Part shown: positions 8,775 through 16,541 of the stretch, one piece after another
How positions within the stretch are numbered: position 1 is the first letter of the stretch
Layout: every line of letters begins with the position of its first letter
Source of the DNA: an uncultured Coriobacteriales bacterium
GTDB taxonomy: Bacteria > Actinomycetota > Coriobacteriia > Coriobacteriales > UMGS124
Assembly: GCA_934636245.1 (NCBI GenBank)
Contig: CAKUAI010000005.1
Span: 1-64,000 of the forward strand
Length of the DNA stretch: 64,000 nucleotides
Direction: 5' to 3'
Notes under the pieces: model-generated
What the model was told of the DNA's origin: nothing
Seen by the model: only the letters and a program-made list of their open reading frames with translations
Database searches by the model: none
Translations under genes and position numbers: made by a program

Positions 8775-8802
8775 AGGGCGGGACTTTATTGTCCGCAAGG
8801 AT

Positions 8803-8821
8803 ATATCCCAAAATGGGATAT
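8803..8821. promoter_or_regulatory. Palindromic operator candidate of the XRE gene
   Basis: ATATCCCA-AAA-TGGGATAT is a perfect inverted repeat with 8-bp arms, centred 38 bp upstream of the XRE start codon on the opposite strand. The position suits autoregulation. Confidence 0.55.
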
Positions 8822-8840
8822 GGAGTCTTATCGCGCGAGG

Positions 8841-9157
8841 ATGAGCCCTCTGGGGCGTGTTCCGGCGATGATGGTTCCAGACGGGGCTCTGCAGCGTGTC
8901 CGGTGGATGATGATTCCGGACGGAACCTTGTGGCGCAATCCAGCGATGATGGCTCCGGATGGGCGCTTGTGGTGTGTTCTGGAGGTCGATGGCTCCGGAT
9001 GGAGCCTTGTGGTGTGTTTCGGCGGTTGGCGGTTCCGAATGGAACCCCGGAGCGTGTTCCAGTGGTTGATGGCTCCGGATGGAACCTAACGGCGCGTTGC
9101 GGTGGTTGATGGTTCCAGATGGAACCTCACAGCGTGTTCAGGCGGTTGGTGGTTTCG
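8841..9157. repeat. Tandem array of about seven 40-bp repeats
   Basis: Units of 39, 39 and then five times 40 bp start at 8868, 8907, 8946, 8986, 9026, 9066 and 9106, with partial units on both ends. A typical unit begins TTGATGGTTCCAGATGGAAC and ends GCGTGTTCAGGCGG. The palindromic core GGTTCCnnATGGAACC is kept with paired changes (GGCTCC/GGAGCC in the unit at 8986). The 40-bp period is not a multiple of three and there are no unique spacers, so it is neither a coding repeat nor CRISPR. No gene is seen from 8775 to 9241. Confidence 0.88.
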
Positions 9158-9163
9158 GCGCAC

Positions 9164-9201
9164 AAAAGAGGCCGTGCTTGCGGTTGCGCGGGCACGGCCT
9201 C
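9164..9201 (-). terminator. Terminator of the flavoprotein gene at 9242-10969
   Basis: Read on the minus strand, GAGGCCGTGC and GCACGGCCTC pair and are followed by TTTT. It lies 40 bp past the stop codon. Confidence 0.75.
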
Positions 9202-9241
9202 GGTGATGCGGTATGGGTGCGTTAGCTCGCCAAACGCTTGC

Positions 9242-10969
9242 TTACTCGCCGGCGATGAACTTGACGGCCTGGCGTGCCTCGGTCATCGTGCGGCCGCAGG
9301 CAAGGCCCGGGAAGAGCTCGGGGTACACGCCGGAGAAGAAGCTGCCCGAGCAGTCGCCGGCGGCGTAGAGGCCCTCGATGACCTTGTTCTGGGTGTCCTT
9401 CACCTGCATGTGCTCGTTGATCTTGAGGCCGTCGCCGGTGCACAGGATGGTGCCGCCGCAGGTCACGCCATAGAAGGGCGGGGTCTTGAGCGTGGAGAGA
9501 CGGTAGTCCTCCTTGCCGAAGTCCTCGTCGACGCCGCTCTCGGCGATCTCGTTGTAGCGCTCGACCGTGGCGAGGAACGTGTCCACGGGGATGCTCAGGC
9601 CCTCGGCGAGCTCCTCGAGCGTGTCGGCCTTGACGAGGGTGCCCTCCTCGGCCATCTGGTCGAACGTGCCGCCCTCCTGCATGAACATGTCGCGCAGGAT
9701 GATGGTGAGGCTGGCGCAGCCCAGCTTGTCGAACTTGACGACGTCGTCGCAGAAGTTGGCATCCCACACGGTGTTCCACGTGCCGTAGGTCTGCTGGCTG
9801 GAGCAATATACGTTCCAGTCATAGGGGCCGGACTCGTTCATAAAGCGCTCGCCCTCGGCGTTCACGCGCAGGAAGGGCTGGGAGGCGGGGTTGAACTGGC
9901 CCTCGTGGGGGAACTTCCAGCCGCCAGTCTCCTCGTCACGCACGAAGCCGCAGGGCGTGCCGGGCTCGGTTACGCCGCGGTCCCAAATCATGCCGGCGGG
10001 TTCGACATCCTTCTCTGCGCCAACCCACATGGCGGCCTTGATGCCCATGCCGGTATCAAAAGTCCAGCCGCCCTGGGCAGTGGTGCAGCGCACGAGCAGG
10101 GGGTTCAGGGCCTCGAGCATCTCGTAGTTGCCCGCATAGCCGCCCGTGGTGAGCAGGACGTTCTTGGCGTTGATCTGCACGTAGCCGTCCTTGGTGGAGA
10201 AGATGGCGCCCGTCACGGGGCCGTCGCCGTCGCGGACGAGCTTTGCCAGGTCGTACTCGTAGTTGATGGCGTGGCCGGCCTTGCTGATGTAGTCCTCGAG
10301 CAGCTCGTTGCGGCTCTTCTTCTGGTACTCCTCGGGCTGGTCCTCACGGGCGTTGAAGTTGTGCTGCGTAGGGGCGCAGAAGTAGTGGCAGCCGCCGGCA
10401 CCCTGCTCGTTGCCGGTGTTGGTCTCGAAGTAGACGTCGAATCCGTAGCCGTCCATGATGTTGACAAGCCAGTCGCTCATCTCGGCGGAGTTGTCGATCC
10501 AGTTCTTGATGACCTTCTGGTTCACCTTGCCGTTGGCGTAACGGGTGATCTCGTTGAGCATGAACATGGGGTCGGCTTCCTTGCCGGCCTCCTTGCACTG
10601 CGTGGAGTTGCACACGCCGTACCAGTTGCGCGTGGTGCCCAGAAGGCCGGTCTTCTCGCAGATCTCGAAGTTCATGCCGGCGTCGCTGGCAGTTGCGGCA
10701 GCGACCATGCCGGCGTTGCCCGCGCCGATGATGAGTAGGTCGGTCTCGCGCGTCTCCACAATGTCGGCGTCGGCGATCTCGGGCGCGGTGCCGAGCCAGT
10801 CGATGTCGGCCATGTGCTCGACACCCCACGTGGGCGGCTCGTGGGTCTGGGAGTAGCTCTGGGTGTCGGCGGAAGAGGAGCTCTCGTCTGCCATGGCGGT
10901 GCCGGCAATGCCCATGGCGGCGGTTGCTGCGGCGGCACTTGCGACAAAGTTCCTGCGGGTGAGTTCCAT
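9242..10969 (-). CDS. Exported FAD-dependent reductase (fumarate reductase flavoprotein-like)
   Basis: 575 aa. RBS GAAAGGGA precedes the ATG at 10969. The Tat signal LTRRNFVASAAAATAAMGIA covers residues 3-22. The FAD-binding_2 domain starts with DLLIIGAGNAGMVAAATASD near residue 77 and ends with GLYAAGDCSGSFFSG...LACGRTMTEA. There is no FMN-binding domain and no heme domain, so electrons must come from a separate carrier. The family includes fumarate, urocanate and related alkene or xenobiotic reductases; the H-G-x-N-R-L-G-G signature of true fumarate reductases is absent, so the substrate is unknown. It is divergent from the LuxR gene at 11142, which probably controls it. Confidence 0.88.
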   Translation of the reverse strand: MELTRRNFVASAAAATAAMGIAGTAMADESSSSADTQSYSQTHEPPTWGVEHMADIDWLGTAPEIADADIVETRETDLLIIGAGNAGMVAAATASDAGMNFEICEKTGLLGTTRNWYGVCNSTQCKEAGKEADPMFMLNEITRYANGKVNQKVIKNWIDNSAEMSDWLVNIMDGYGFDVYFETNTGNEQGAGGCHYFCAPTQHNFNAREDQPEEYQKKSRNELLEDYISKAGHAINYEYDLAKLVRDGDGPVTGAIFSTKDGYVQINAKNVLLTTGGYAGNYEMLEALNPLLVRCTTAQGGWTFDTGMGIKAAMWVGAEKDVEPAGMIWDRGVTEPGTPCGFVRDEETGGWKFPHEGQFNPASQPFLRVNAEGERFMNESGPYDWNVYCSSQQTYGTWNTVWDANFCDDVVKFDKLGCASLTIILRDMFMQEGGTFDQMAEEGTLVKADTLEELAEGLSIPVDTFLATVERYNEIAESGVDEDFGKEDYRLSTLKTPPFYGVTCGGTILCTGDGLKINEHMQVKDTQNKVIEGLYAAGDCSGSFFSGVYPELFPGLACGRTMTEARQAVKFIAGE

Positions 10970-11141
10970 AATTGCGATCCCTTTCTCACATCTGTACGAA
11001 TATTTGATATCCGGCCAGGCGCTTCCCCTGCCCCGCCGGCCATTTCCAAACCATAGGCACCGCGAGGTCCCCCGTAGTCACCCATCAAGGGGTACATTTG
11101 CATTTGCCGTGGTAGAATGCCCGAAAATTGTCGGCGGGGGG

Positions 11142-12566
11142 ATGAGTATGAAATACGCGCTGCGTTTAGTGGGGTTGCCGAGTCTGACACTTGCGCTGGA
11201 GACCTATCAAGTCTGGCTTCTCAACAATGGCATCTTCCCGGTGACGAGTGGAACCTTTCCTTTGGCTCGGGAATTTCAGACCTTGGTGGGCATTGCGGTA
11301 GGGCTCGCTGTACTGTTTTGCGCATTGAGCCGTCCAGACTTGATAAAGGTACGCGTGGTGCCGCCGCTGGCGTTCGCTTGCGCTGTGGCGGGTGCAGGGC
11401 TGCTTCTTTGCGTGCCGGGTAACCCCGCAGTGGTAACTGCGGGTCTCATGTTGCTTTCCTTGGCAGGGGCGGCGAATCACTATCTCGTGGGTATCGCGTT
11501 TGCGCATGCCGATTCTCCCAAGCGCACGTCTATTGGTGTGGCATGTGCCGTGCTTGTGGCAACGCTTGTCACGACGGTGTCGCCCGCCCCGTCGTTTTGT
11601 GCGTCAGTCGTTATCGATGCCGTTATCACCTTGTCGGTCCTTTTGCTTCTGTGGCGCGAGGTGACCCCCGTGTGGCGCGAGTCTATTAAGGGCAAAGCGC
11701 TTGAACAGCTTGCGTTGGCGAGTCCCCGGTCGTTTTTGTCGCTCGGACATCAGTTGTACATCCTCATGTTCATTTTTTCCGCCGCGTTTGGATTCGCTTT
11801 GTCGCTGCGTATCTCTCAGTTCACTCCTGTTTCGAGTTATCTCAGTCTCTGCGTGCTGCCGGCGGCTGTTGCATGGTTTGTGCTGGCTCCCGACGGAAAG
11901 AGGGGCCATGACGACGGGCTCTTCGCTGTGGCGGCACTTCTTGTGGTTGCCGGGTTTCTGCTCGCCCCGCTCAATGTGGCCCCCAGTGCGGCAAACGGGT
12001 TGCTCTACGCTGGAAACTCTTGCTTCAAGGTCCTGTCGTGGACGGTCATGGCGGCCTTGTGCGCCCGCAACATGGCCGGCAGCTTGGCCGTGCTTGCCTG
12101 CGGGGCGGTTGCTGGCGGCGCAGGAACGTTCCTTGGTGCCGACCTTGGTCACCTCTGCAATGTCTTGCTTGCCACGCATCCCGATGAGGCCTCGCTTGTA
12201 ACGAGCGTCGTGGTCCTCGCGCTCTTTGCATATGTGATTTTCTGCCTGCGCGGCTTCACCTTTGCCGACACGATTCAAGGCGTGGAGCCTGCCGAGGAAC
12301 TCCCCGTTCCCGTTGAGGTGCCGCCCGATCGCGACGCGCTTATCGAGCGTTCGTGCGACGCCCTTGCGGGCGAGTGCGGTCTTACCGAGCGTGAGCGCGA
12401 GGTGTTCGGGATGCTTGCGCGCGGGCACAACGGCTATCACATCCGCGACGAGCTCACGCTGTCGTACAACACCGTGAAAACTCATGTCAAACGCATCTAC
12501 CGCAAGCTCGACGTACACTCCCAGCAAGAGCTTATCGACCTTGTCGAGAGCCGCTGCGACGTGTAG
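11142..12566 (+). CDS. Membrane-bound LuxR-family regulator
   Basis: About 474 aa from ATG 11142 (a second ATG at 11148 has better spacing from the GGGGG RBS). The N-terminal 380 residues consist of about ten to twelve hydrophobic segments. The C-terminal 65 residues are a LuxR/NarL helix-turn-helix: LTEREREVFGMLARG, then YNTVKTHVKRIYRKLDVHSQ. This arrangement is common in Eggerthellaceae beside exported reductase genes and suggests direct membrane sensing of a substrate. It is divergent from the reductase at 9242-10969, sharing a 172-bp promoter region. Confidence 0.87.
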   Translation: MSMKYALRLVGLPSLTLALETYQVWLLNNGIFPVTSGTFPLAREFQTLVGIAVGLAVLFCALSRPDLIKVRVVPPLAFACAVAGAGLLLCVPGNPAVVTAGLMLLSLAGAANHYLVGIAFAHADSPKRTSIGVACAVLVATLVTTVSPAPSFCASVVIDAVITLSVLLLLWREVTPVWRESIKGKALEQLALASPRSFLSLGHQLYILMFIFSAAFGFALSLRISQFTPVSSYLSLCVLPAAVAWFVLAPDGKRGHDDGLFAVAALLVVAGFLLAPLNVAPSAANGLLYAGNSCFKVLSWTVMAALCARNMAGSLAVLACGAVAGGAGTFLGADLGHLCNVLLATHPDEASLVTSVVVLALFAYVIFCLRGFTFADTIQGVEPAEELPVPVEVPPDRDALIERSCDALAGECGLTEREREVFGMLARGHNGYHIRDELTLSYNTVKTHVKRIYRKLDVHSQQELIDLVESRCDV

Positions 12567-12755
12567 GGGGTGTCCCCTGCACATGTAGGGATGCCCCCTG
12601 CGTTCCTGTGCTTGACATTTTGAGGGGGCTCCGCTGGCTTTGCAGAAGGGCAAAAACAGCCTTGCGCAGGTGCGTTTCTTGCCCCCTGCAAAGCGAATCT
12701 TGCCGTTCGCAAGCAACCCTGCATTTGTAGGGGGACCTCTTTTGGGTCTTGCCGC
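12567..12755. other. Intergenic stretch with repeated short hairpins
   Basis: TGTAGGG followed within a few bases by CCCCTGC recurs at 12564-12583 and 12584-12602, each able to fold as a small hairpin, and TGTAGGGGG recurs at 12726. They may end the LuxR transcript. No gene is visible. Confidence 0.4.
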
Positions 12756-12775
12756 TTGACACTATCTACCAGGCA
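12756..12775 (+). promoter_or_regulatory. TTGACA-containing regulatory motif upstream of the flavoprotein gene
   Basis: TTGACACTATCTACCAGGCA lies 213 bp before the start codon. It contains a consensus -35 box and shares TTGACACTAT with a motif at 49915-49934 (opposite strand), near another flavoprotein gene. No clear -10 box follows at 17 bp. Confidence 0.35.
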
Positions 12776-12930
12776 CTTTGAAGTCCATTCTAAATGCACC
12801 TATCGGCAAAGGGGGCCGAAGTCCACTATGGGTGGCACACCGCACGACAACGCAGCCCAGGGGGAAGCGAAGATGTGCGGGGGCAACCTAGTGGTCTATG
12901 GAAGACCGCGCAAAGGGGCGCGAGCTTCCA

Positions 12931-12949
12931 GGCAGGCAAGATGCCTGCC
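12931..12949 (+). promoter_or_regulatory. Leader hairpin next to the RBS
   Basis: GGCAGGCA-AGA-TGCCTGCC forms a perfect 8-bp stem with a 3-nt loop, ending just before the strong RBS AAAAAGGAGG (12952-12961). It may stabilise the mRNA or influence ribosome loading. Confidence 0.45.
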
Positions 12950-12968
12950 AAGAAAAAGGAGGAAAGGT

Positions 12969-14900
12969 ATGTCCAAGGCATGCACGCGTAGGGATCTGCT
13001 CAAGGGCGCCGCTGCTGGCGCCGCCGCGACGAGCTTCGCCGCCATCGCTCCTCTGGCTCTGGCCGAGGGCGAGGACGCTCAGTTCGACCGCGAGGTAGAC
13101 TTCCTCGTCGTGGGTTATGGTCTTGCTGGCGAGGCTGCTGCCCTCGAGGCCAACGACATCGACCCCGATGCCAAGGTTCTTATTATTGAGAAGCTCGACG
13201 AGGGCCAGGCCGGCGGCAACTCCGTCGCTTCTGGTCAGACCGTCATCGTTCCTTCGCCCGATGATATCGACACCTTCAAGACTTACGTCACTTCTTGCTT
13301 CAAGCCCAACCCCATCCCCGAGGAGTACCTCGACTGGATGTGCGACGAGTTCGCCGCTCAGCCCGAGTGGATCCAGGGCACCGTCTCTCCCGTGGGCTAT
13401 GAGTTCGGCTACGTCTCCGGTGGCCCCATCACCTGGGGTAAGCTCGTCACCGAGTTCCCGGACCTCGACGGCTCCAGCTTCGTCGGCTGCTCCGGCCACG
13501 TGCGTCAGGCCGGCACGGTCTTCGAGTACGGTGGCGTGTGGCACGGCTTCGCTCGCGCCGTTGAGGCTCGTGAGAACATCGAGATCGAGTGGGAGTGCCC
13601 GCTGACCCAGCTCATCGTCGACGCTGAGGGCAAGGTCGTCGGCGGCGTCGTGAACAACAAGGGCACCGAGGAGCGCATCGGCGCCACCAAGGGTCTCGTC
13701 CTTGCTTGCGGCGGCTATGAGAACAACCTCCAGATGCAGCGCGACTTCCACGGTATGGACATGGTCTACACCGGCGGTACCCCCGGCAACACCGGCGACG
13801 GCATCCAGATGCTCATGGGCCTCGGCGCTGAGATTTGGCACATGCGCAACCAGACCCAGTCCGGCGGTCTGTGGCTCGGCATCAAGGTGCCGGATTACGA
13901 GAGCACCTTCATGCGTGCCTTCACCATGCCCGCTGGCTCCTGGATCGAGGTCGACGCTGAGGACAAGCGTTTCTACAACGAGTCCGCTGCTTACCACCGT
14001 CAGCACATGAAGTACAAGCAGTACGGCCACTACGTGGACGTTCCTCACGACCGCGCCCTGCCCGTCAGCCTGATCTTCGACGACAAGACCTGCCAGGCCG
14101 GTGCCATCGTCACCAAGTGGCTCTCTTGGCCCATCACCACGCTCGGCTACACCTGGTCTGACGACAACTCCGTCGAGATTGAGAAGGGCTGGATCACCAA
14201 GGCCGACTCCATCGCTGAGCTCGCTGAGCTCATCGGCCGCGACGCCGACGCCCTCCAGGCCACCATCGACGCCTACAACGCTGGCATCGAGGCTGGCTCC
14301 GACGAGTTCGGCCGCGATCCCGAGACCATGGCCCCCATCGACACGCCTCCGTTCTACGCCGTGGGCATCACCCCCACGCTCGTTGGTACGACCGGTGGCG
14401 CCAAGCGCGACACGCAGTCCCGTGTTCTGAAGTGGGACGGCACGCCCATCGAGGGTCTGTACGAGGCCGGCGAGCTCGGTTCCTACGTCGCCAACCTGTA
14501 CCAGAACGGCATGTTCCTCGCTGAGTGCATCGCTTCCGGCCGCGCTGCTGCCGACCACGCCTTCGGTGGCCGCTCCAGCGTCGCCGAGGAACTCCCCCAG
14601 CAGGACCTCGCTGCCCTCATCGACATCACGAAGAAGGCTGACGGCACCTACGAGCAGGTCATCAACGGCAACGAGGGCAAGTTCACCATCCAGGTCACCG
14701 TTGCGGGCGGCGCCATCACCGACATCCAGGTCGTCCAGGGTCGCGACAACATGTTCATGACCGACGATCAGCTCCAGGAGTACGTCGACGCTGTCATCGA
14801 CGGCCAGACCGTCAAGGTTGACTCTGTCGCCGGCGCTACGCTGACCCTCAACAAGCTGAATCAGGGTATGCAGGACATCTTCGCTGACACCGCGAAGTAA
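12969..14900 (+). CDS. Exported FAD-dependent reductase with C-terminal FMN-binding domain
   Basis: 643 aa from ATG 12969, right after AAAAAGGAGGAAAGG. The Tat signal CTRRDLLKGAAAGAAATSFA leads. The FAD_binding_2 domain starts at DFLVVGYGLAGEAAALEAND and closes with GLYEAGELGSYVANLYQNG. The last 70 residues form an FMN_bind domain (GKFTIQVTVAGGAITDIQVV) ending VDSVAGATLT, whose Thr is the usual site of covalent FMN attachment. The usual order in urocanate-reductase-like enzymes is FMN domain first; here it is last. Substrate unknown. A structured RNA element begins 12 nt after the stop, and an exported VOC gene follows, probably functionally linked. Confidence 0.9.
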   Translation: MSKACTRRDLLKGAAAGAAATSFAAIAPLALAEGEDAQFDREVDFLVVGYGLAGEAAALEANDIDPDAKVLIIEKLDEGQAGGNSVASGQTVIVPSPDDIDTFKTYVTSCFKPNPIPEEYLDWMCDEFAAQPEWIQGTVSPVGYEFGYVSGGPITWGKLVTEFPDLDGSSFVGCSGHVRQAGTVFEYGGVWHGFARAVEARENIEIEWECPLTQLIVDAEGKVVGGVVNNKGTEERIGATKGLVLACGGYENNLQMQRDFHGMDMVYTGGTPGNTGDGIQMLMGLGAEIWHMRNQTQSGGLWLGIKVPDYESTFMRAFTMPAGSWIEVDAEDKRFYNESAAYHRQHMKYKQYGHYVDVPHDRALPVSLIFDDKTCQAGAIVTKWLSWPITTLGYTWSDDNSVEIEKGWITKADSIAELAELIGRDADALQATIDAYNAGIEAGSDEFGRDPETMAPIDTPPFYAVGITPTLVGTTGGAKRDTQSRVLKWDGTPIEGLYEAGELGSYVANLYQNGMFLAECIASGRAAADHAFGGRSSVAEELPQQDLAALIDITKKADGTYEQVINGNEGKFTIQVTVAGGAITDIQVVQGRDNMFMTDDQLQEYVDAVIDGQTVKVDSVAGATLTLNKLNQGMQDIFADTAK

Positions 14901-14911
14901 GAAGGTATGTA

Positions 14912-15006
14912 GCGGAACCTCGTCCGCTGCGTTCTCGGGAGGCTAGAGTACTCCAGTACACGTCGCCTCCCGACGCCTTGCGGACGAGAACCCGCGTTTT
15001 AGAGGG
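14912..15006 (+). ncRNA. Structured RNA element, copy A
   Basis: Outer helix GCGG/CCGC (14912-14915 with 14992-14995), symmetric AAC/AAC internal loop, 9-bp helix CTCGTCCGC/GCGGACGAG (14919-14927 with 14980-14988), internal loop TGCGTTCT/ACGCCTT, 8-bp helix CGGGAGGC/GCCTCCCG (14936-14943 with 14965-14972), and an apical loop carrying TAGAGTACTCCAGTACACG. GTTTT and AGAGGG follow. Copy B at 51926-52020 keeps the loops but changes all three helices with compensating bases. It lies 12 nt after a flavoprotein stop codon. Confidence 0.8.
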
Positions 15007-15052
15007 AAGCGGAACTGCATAGATCCGCATAGGTACGACGCCTAAATCGACT

Positions 15053-15087
15053 GGCCGGGTGTTTCACTCGAAATACCCGGCCTTTTT
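15053..15087 (+). terminator. Terminator or attenuator just before the VOC gene
   Basis: GGCCGGGT (15053-15060) pairs with ACCCGGCC (15075-15082), with an inner TTTC/GAAA extension, followed by TTTTT. The VOC RBS and start codon follow within 14 nt, so the VOC transcript must pass through this hairpin. Together with the RNA element at 14912 it resembles an aptamer plus expression platform. Confidence 0.8.
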
Positions 15088-15100
15088 CTAGGGAGCCATC

Positions 15101-16141
15101 ATGGCTGAGCATATTTCTCGTCGTTCGTTCGTTACCGGTGCCGCCGTGGCCGCCACTGCAGCTGCTGCCGCCAGCATCACCACCGCTCCTGCTTACGCCG
15201 AGCAGGCCGCTGAGGAGCCCAAGCCCGATTCGGGCGTCCTGCGTATTTGCATCTCCTGCAACGACCTGGACAAGAGCATCAACTTCTTCACCGGCATGTT
15301 CGAGTACAAGCTGGTCGGCACCGGTATCCTCCTCCCCGAGGAAGTCGAGGCCCTGTACGGCCTCGAGGGCGGCGCGCGTTATGCAATGGTCAAGAACGAG
15401 TACCAGTCCACGGTGCTTCAGTTCATCGAGTTCGACGCCCGCTCGGGTGCTTGCATCCGTACCGCCGATCGCAACGGCTACGACCCCGGTTACTTCGATG
15501 TGGCCATGCGTTGCGACAACAACAAGGCTGTCCACAAGCACCTCACCAAGCTGGGCTATTCCTACTACTGCGAGCCCTATGAGTACTCCACCGACTGGAG
15601 CGACTCCACGGTCTCCGAGGCAGTGCTCTGCGGCGTGGACGGCATCCCCACGACCATGATTGAGACTGTTTCCGAGCCTCGTCCTGAGTTCGACGGCCTG
15701 TTCAAGAACATGACCGACATCGCTCTCGTTGTCAGCGACATGGACGTCGCCGACAAGTTCTGGACCGAGGTCATCGGCATGCCGAAGGTCTACGATGAGG
15801 AGCTGACCGACGGTCTGGTCGACCCGATTCTGGGCCTGCCCGAGGGCACGCACTCTCGCATGGTGTATTACGCCGGCACCAACACCCCCGTTGTTGAGGC
15901 CCTGAGCTTCTCCATCGAGGGCAACCCGATGTCCGAAGTCGCCAAGCCCGAGAACGCCGGCATCTTCGCTATGTCCTACATCGTCGACGACGTTGAGGCA
16001 GTTGCCAAGAGGGCTGCCGACGCCGGCTTCAACGTGCACGGCGACCCGGTCGAGACGGTCATCGCCGTCTTCGGTCATGTACGCTCTGTGATGATCGACG
16101 GCCCCGACGGCATGCTCGCCGAGGTTTTCCAGAAGCTCTAA
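15101..16141 (+). CDS. Exported two-domain VOC (glyoxalase-fold) protein
   Basis: 346 aa; RBS AGGGAG before ATG 15101. The Tat signal ISRRSFVTGAAVAATAAAAA is followed by AYAEQA. Two vicinal-oxygen-chelate modules are visible: residues 45-190 (RICISCNDLDKSINFFTGMF) and 205-345 (DIALVVSDMDVADKFWTEVI to MLAEVFQKL). VOC proteins include lyases, dioxygenases, epimerases and racemases that use a metal. A Tat-exported version is unusual. The position directly after an exported FAD/FMN reductase suggests it acts on the same substrate or product outside the membrane. Specific reaction unknown. Confidence 0.85.
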   Translation: MAEHISRRSFVTGAAVAATAAAAASITTAPAYAEQAAEEPKPDSGVLRICISCNDLDKSINFFTGMFEYKLVGTGILLPEEVEALYGLEGGARYAMVKNEYQSTVLQFIEFDARSGACIRTADRNGYDPGYFDVAMRCDNNKAVHKHLTKLGYSYYCEPYEYSTDWSDSTVSEAVLCGVDGIPTTMIETVSEPRPEFDGLFKNMTDIALVVSDMDVADKFWTEVIGMPKVYDEELTDGLVDPILGLPEGTHSRMVYYAGTNTPVVEALSFSIEGNPMSEVAKPENAGIFAMSYIVDDVEAVAKRAADAGFNVHGDPVETVIAVFGHVRSVMIDGPDGMLAEVFQKL

Positions 16142-16201
16142 GCTCTCTGCTTGCTTCATTTGAGTTTTGAGTGGACTCGCGTGTGAGTCTACCCTCCCAA
16201 G

Positions 16202-16246
16202 AACCTCCCCCGCTGATGGGCAATGCCCCGGCGGGGGAGGTTTTTT
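16202..16246 (+). terminator. Rho-independent terminator after the VOC gene
   Basis: CCTCCCCCGC and GCGGGGGAGG (16204-16213 and 16231-16240) pair and are followed by TTTTTT. The rest of the gap to 16541 is LuxR leader sequence with a possible TATACT -10 box at 16377. Confidence 0.92.
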
Positions 16247-16541
16247 GATGGGCGTGCGCCCTGCAAAGAGTAGGGGTTTGGGGGTGCGTTGTTTGCGTGC
16301 TTTAAGCGTTGTGGGCGCATCACCAAATCGGACTAAATTGCTTTTGATGACTGCTTCAACGTGGGACCGACTAGGGGTATACTGACATTCTGTCGACAGG
16401 GTCGCGCAGCGGCCACTGGGGACTGTCGGCATGCGAGGGGGCGTCAGGGCAGGGTCGCAATGGCCAGGCTGCGGGTGCCCTCGATATTTCATGCCAGGTT
16501 TTCCGGTGCATGTCTTTGTTGCCGTCGTCGTTGGGGGTCGT

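Noticed and set aside
8789..9109. Coding sequence across the 40-bp repeats
   Set aside because: The period is not a multiple of three, the frame shifts in each unit, and no RBS precedes it.
8841..9157. CRISPR array
   Set aside because: The whole 40-bp unit is repeated with drift and there are no unique spacers or cas genes.
14848..15030. Small protein genes overlapping the RNA elements (minus strand, also 51934-52164)
   Set aside because: The shared peptide sequence follows only from the conserved RNA loops, and helix changes are compensatory at RNA level without keeping codons.
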